Assembly: GCF_022347545.1 (NCBI RefSeq)
Contig: NZ_JAKREW010000013.1
Location: 62,001 to 126,000, forward strand
Length of the DNA: 64,000 bases
Direction: 5' to 3'
Origin: Terribium retamae
GTDB taxonomy: Bacteria; Pseudomonadota; Alphaproteobacteria; Rhizobiales; Rhizobiaceae
The notes beneath the pieces are model-generated. The model was given only the letters and a program-made list of their open reading frames with translations. It ran no database searches and was not told where the DNA came from. The position numbers were made by a program, and so were the translations under genes. Positions 63,035-64,000 of this stretch are shown here, piece by piece. Every line of letters starts with the position of its first letter. Position 1 is the stretch's first letter.

Positions 63035-63173
63035 CGGCCAAGTTCCAGGGTTTCGGCCTAGAAGGCCGAAAGTCACTGCCCATTGTCTGCGTAAGCGGTT
63101 GCCGTTTGGTTTCCGAATTGCCAAGGCTGTCACGCGCTCCTATGTCTTGGCGACAACAAACCGATGAGTTCGA

Positions 63174-64000
63174 ATGGCGCGCGCTTTCATCTTCGTTCTG
63201 GATTCCTTCGGCATCGGCGGCGCAGCCGATGCCGAAAAGTATGGCGACGCCGGTGCGGATACTTTCGGCCACATCGCGGCGGCATGCGCCGCTGGCGAAG
63301 TCGATCGCGAAGGCCTTCGCAACGGCCCCCTTACCGTGCCCAATATGGCCGCCCTTGGTCTCGGCCTCGCCGCCAAGACAGCAACCGGCCTTGCCTTCCC
63401 CGCAGCGGCCGCCGCTCCAGGAGCTTTCCACGGTGCCGCGCAGGAAGTTTCCAGCGGTAAGGACACGCCATCGGGCCACTGGGAAATTGCCGCCCTGCCC
63501 GTCCGTTTCGACTGGGGGTATTTCCCAGACACCGTCCCGGCCTTCCCGGCCTCGCTCACCGAAGCAATGATCCGCGAGGGCAAGGTTCCCGGCATTCTCG
63601 CCAACCGTCACGCGTCGGGTACCGGCGTGATCGAGGATTTCGGCGAAGAACATATCCGTACAGGAAAACCGATCTGCTACACCTCGGTGGATTCCGTTCT
63701 TCAGATCGCCGCCCATGAGGAGCATTTTGGCCTCGAACGGCTTTACGAGTTCTGCAAGATCGTGCGGGGGCTTGTCGATCCGTTGAACATCGGGCGTGTG
63801 ATTGCCCGTCCCTTCGTCGGTGAAACCGCAGCAACCTTCCGCCGCACACCCAATCGTCGCGATTTTTCCGTTCCGCCACCCGAGCCCACGCTTCTCGACC
63901 GGCTCACGGCCCGTGGCAGCCGGGTGATCGCCGTGGGTAAGATCGGCGACATCTTTGCGCATCGCGGCATTTCGGAAGTGCGAAAAGCACCGGGCAACAT
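63174..64000 (+). CDS. deoB: phosphopentomutase (5' part; gene continues beyond the window)
   Basis: An uninterrupted frame runs from the ATG at 63174 to the window edge, about 275 residues of a roughly 400-aa protein. The N-terminus [20 protein letters not shown] contains the metal-binding Asp and the family pattern, followed by [25 protein letters not shown] and [15 protein letters not shown]. DeoB interconverts ribose 1- and 5-phosphate in nucleoside salvage. The reverse-strand frame across the same bases is a shadow. The 139 bp before it (63035-63173) shows no clear promoter. Confidence 0.92.
   Translation, partial: MARAFIFVLDSFGIGGAADAEKYGDAGADTFGHIAAACAAGEVDREGLRNGPLTVPNMAALGLGLAAKTATGLAFPAAAAAPGAFHGAAQEVSSGKDTPSGHWEIAALPVRFDWGYFPDTVPAFPASLTEAMIREGKVPGILANRHASGTGVIEDFGEEHIRTGKPICYTSVDSVLQIAAHEEHFGLERLYEFCKIVRGLVDPLNIGRVIARPFVGETAATFRRTPNRRDFSVPPPEPTLLDRLTARGSRVIAVGKIGDIFAHRGISEVRKAPGN

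Noticed and set aside
62931..63962. Minus-strand frame of 343 codons near the right edge
   Set aside because: Antisense to deoB, whose N-terminal metal motif [10 protein letters not shown] is clear on the plus strand.
1..64000. tRNA, rRNA, CRISPR, phage or transposase genes
   Set aside because: No cloverleaf, repeat-spacer pattern, integrase or transposase motif was seen by eye; a covariance-model scan was not possible.

Overview
The window is 64 kb of GC-rich, tightly packed chromosome from an alphaproteobacterium. It most resembles Hyphomicrobiales (Rhizobiales), probably the Phyllobacteriaceae (Mesorhizobium/Aminobacter-like). This rests on gene content and order remembered from that group (pdxH / dnaJ / fabI / phosphatase / aroC / ribB; glyQ-glyS; cpaA-F plus tadBC; histone-deacetylase-like gene with xseB), the families DUF1344, DUF2007, DUF2277, DUF6101 and BA14K, and three copies of a RIME-like intergenic repeat. 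No rRNA, tRNA, CRISPR array, prophage or insertion sequence was recognised. Most of the region is core housekeeping DNA with a few accessory cassettes.

Layout. 1-5.7 kb: the 3' end of tldD, a class III sirtuin, then a leftward run of an RNA m5U methyltransferase, tlyA, a small exported protein and dxs. 5.8-9.3 kb: pirin, a divergent MAPEG/HxlR pair with a clear operator, DUF2277, xseB and a deacetylase-family hydrolase. 9.4-10.3 kb: a cobalamin riboswitch in front of bluB. 10.3-13.7 kb: a TetR regulator divergent from two tandem paralogous MFS transporters, with four near-identical 13-bp palindromic operators between them. 13.7-16 kb: a RibB fused to a degenerate cyclohydrolase II domain, and aroC. 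16.1-22.7 kb: an autoregulated-looking MarR/GNAT pair, DUF1344, histidine phosphatase, fabI, GNAT, a DnaJ-type co-chaperone, a surface lipoprotein, pdxH and a BA14K protein. 22.7-27.5 kb: crotonase, acyl-CoA dehydrogenase, and a medium-chain dehydrogenase divergent from a LysR regulator.

27.5-36 kb: GH25 lysozyme-like protein, arsC overlapping purD, a streptothricin-acetyltransferase-like GNAT, ubiA, DUF6101, a GlcD-type FAD oxidase, a Sua5-type tRNA t6A enzyme and a small exported protein. 36-44.4 kb: a remarkably acidic small protein, glyS, glyQ, an exported TPR protein, polyprenyl diphosphate synthase, DUF2007 and a TrmN6-like methyltransferase. 44.4-50.4 kb: S49 peptidase, a small membrane protein, ispE, moaB, GFA, an NlpC/P60 peptidase, a MarR-like protein and an M17 aminopeptidase. 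50.5-62.1 kb: a Tad/Flp pilus locus (tadD convergent with cpaABCDEF-tadBC; three further genes, including two TadE-like pseudopilins, run rightward from a divergent promoter region), but no major pilin gene. 62.1-64 kb: an orphan PhnD-type binding protein and the 5' part of deoB.

Functional themes are isoprenoid/quinone supply (dxs, ispE, polyprenyl synthase, ubiA), cofactors (B12, riboflavin, B6, molybdopterin), RNA modification and tRNA charging, several small regulator/effector pairs with readable operators, and Tad pilus assembly. I found no strong candidate for a wholly new system. The best leads are the four-operator TetR/MFS cassette, the HxlR/MAPEG pair, the acidic protein with its palindromic leader, and the repeat elements that supply stop codons.
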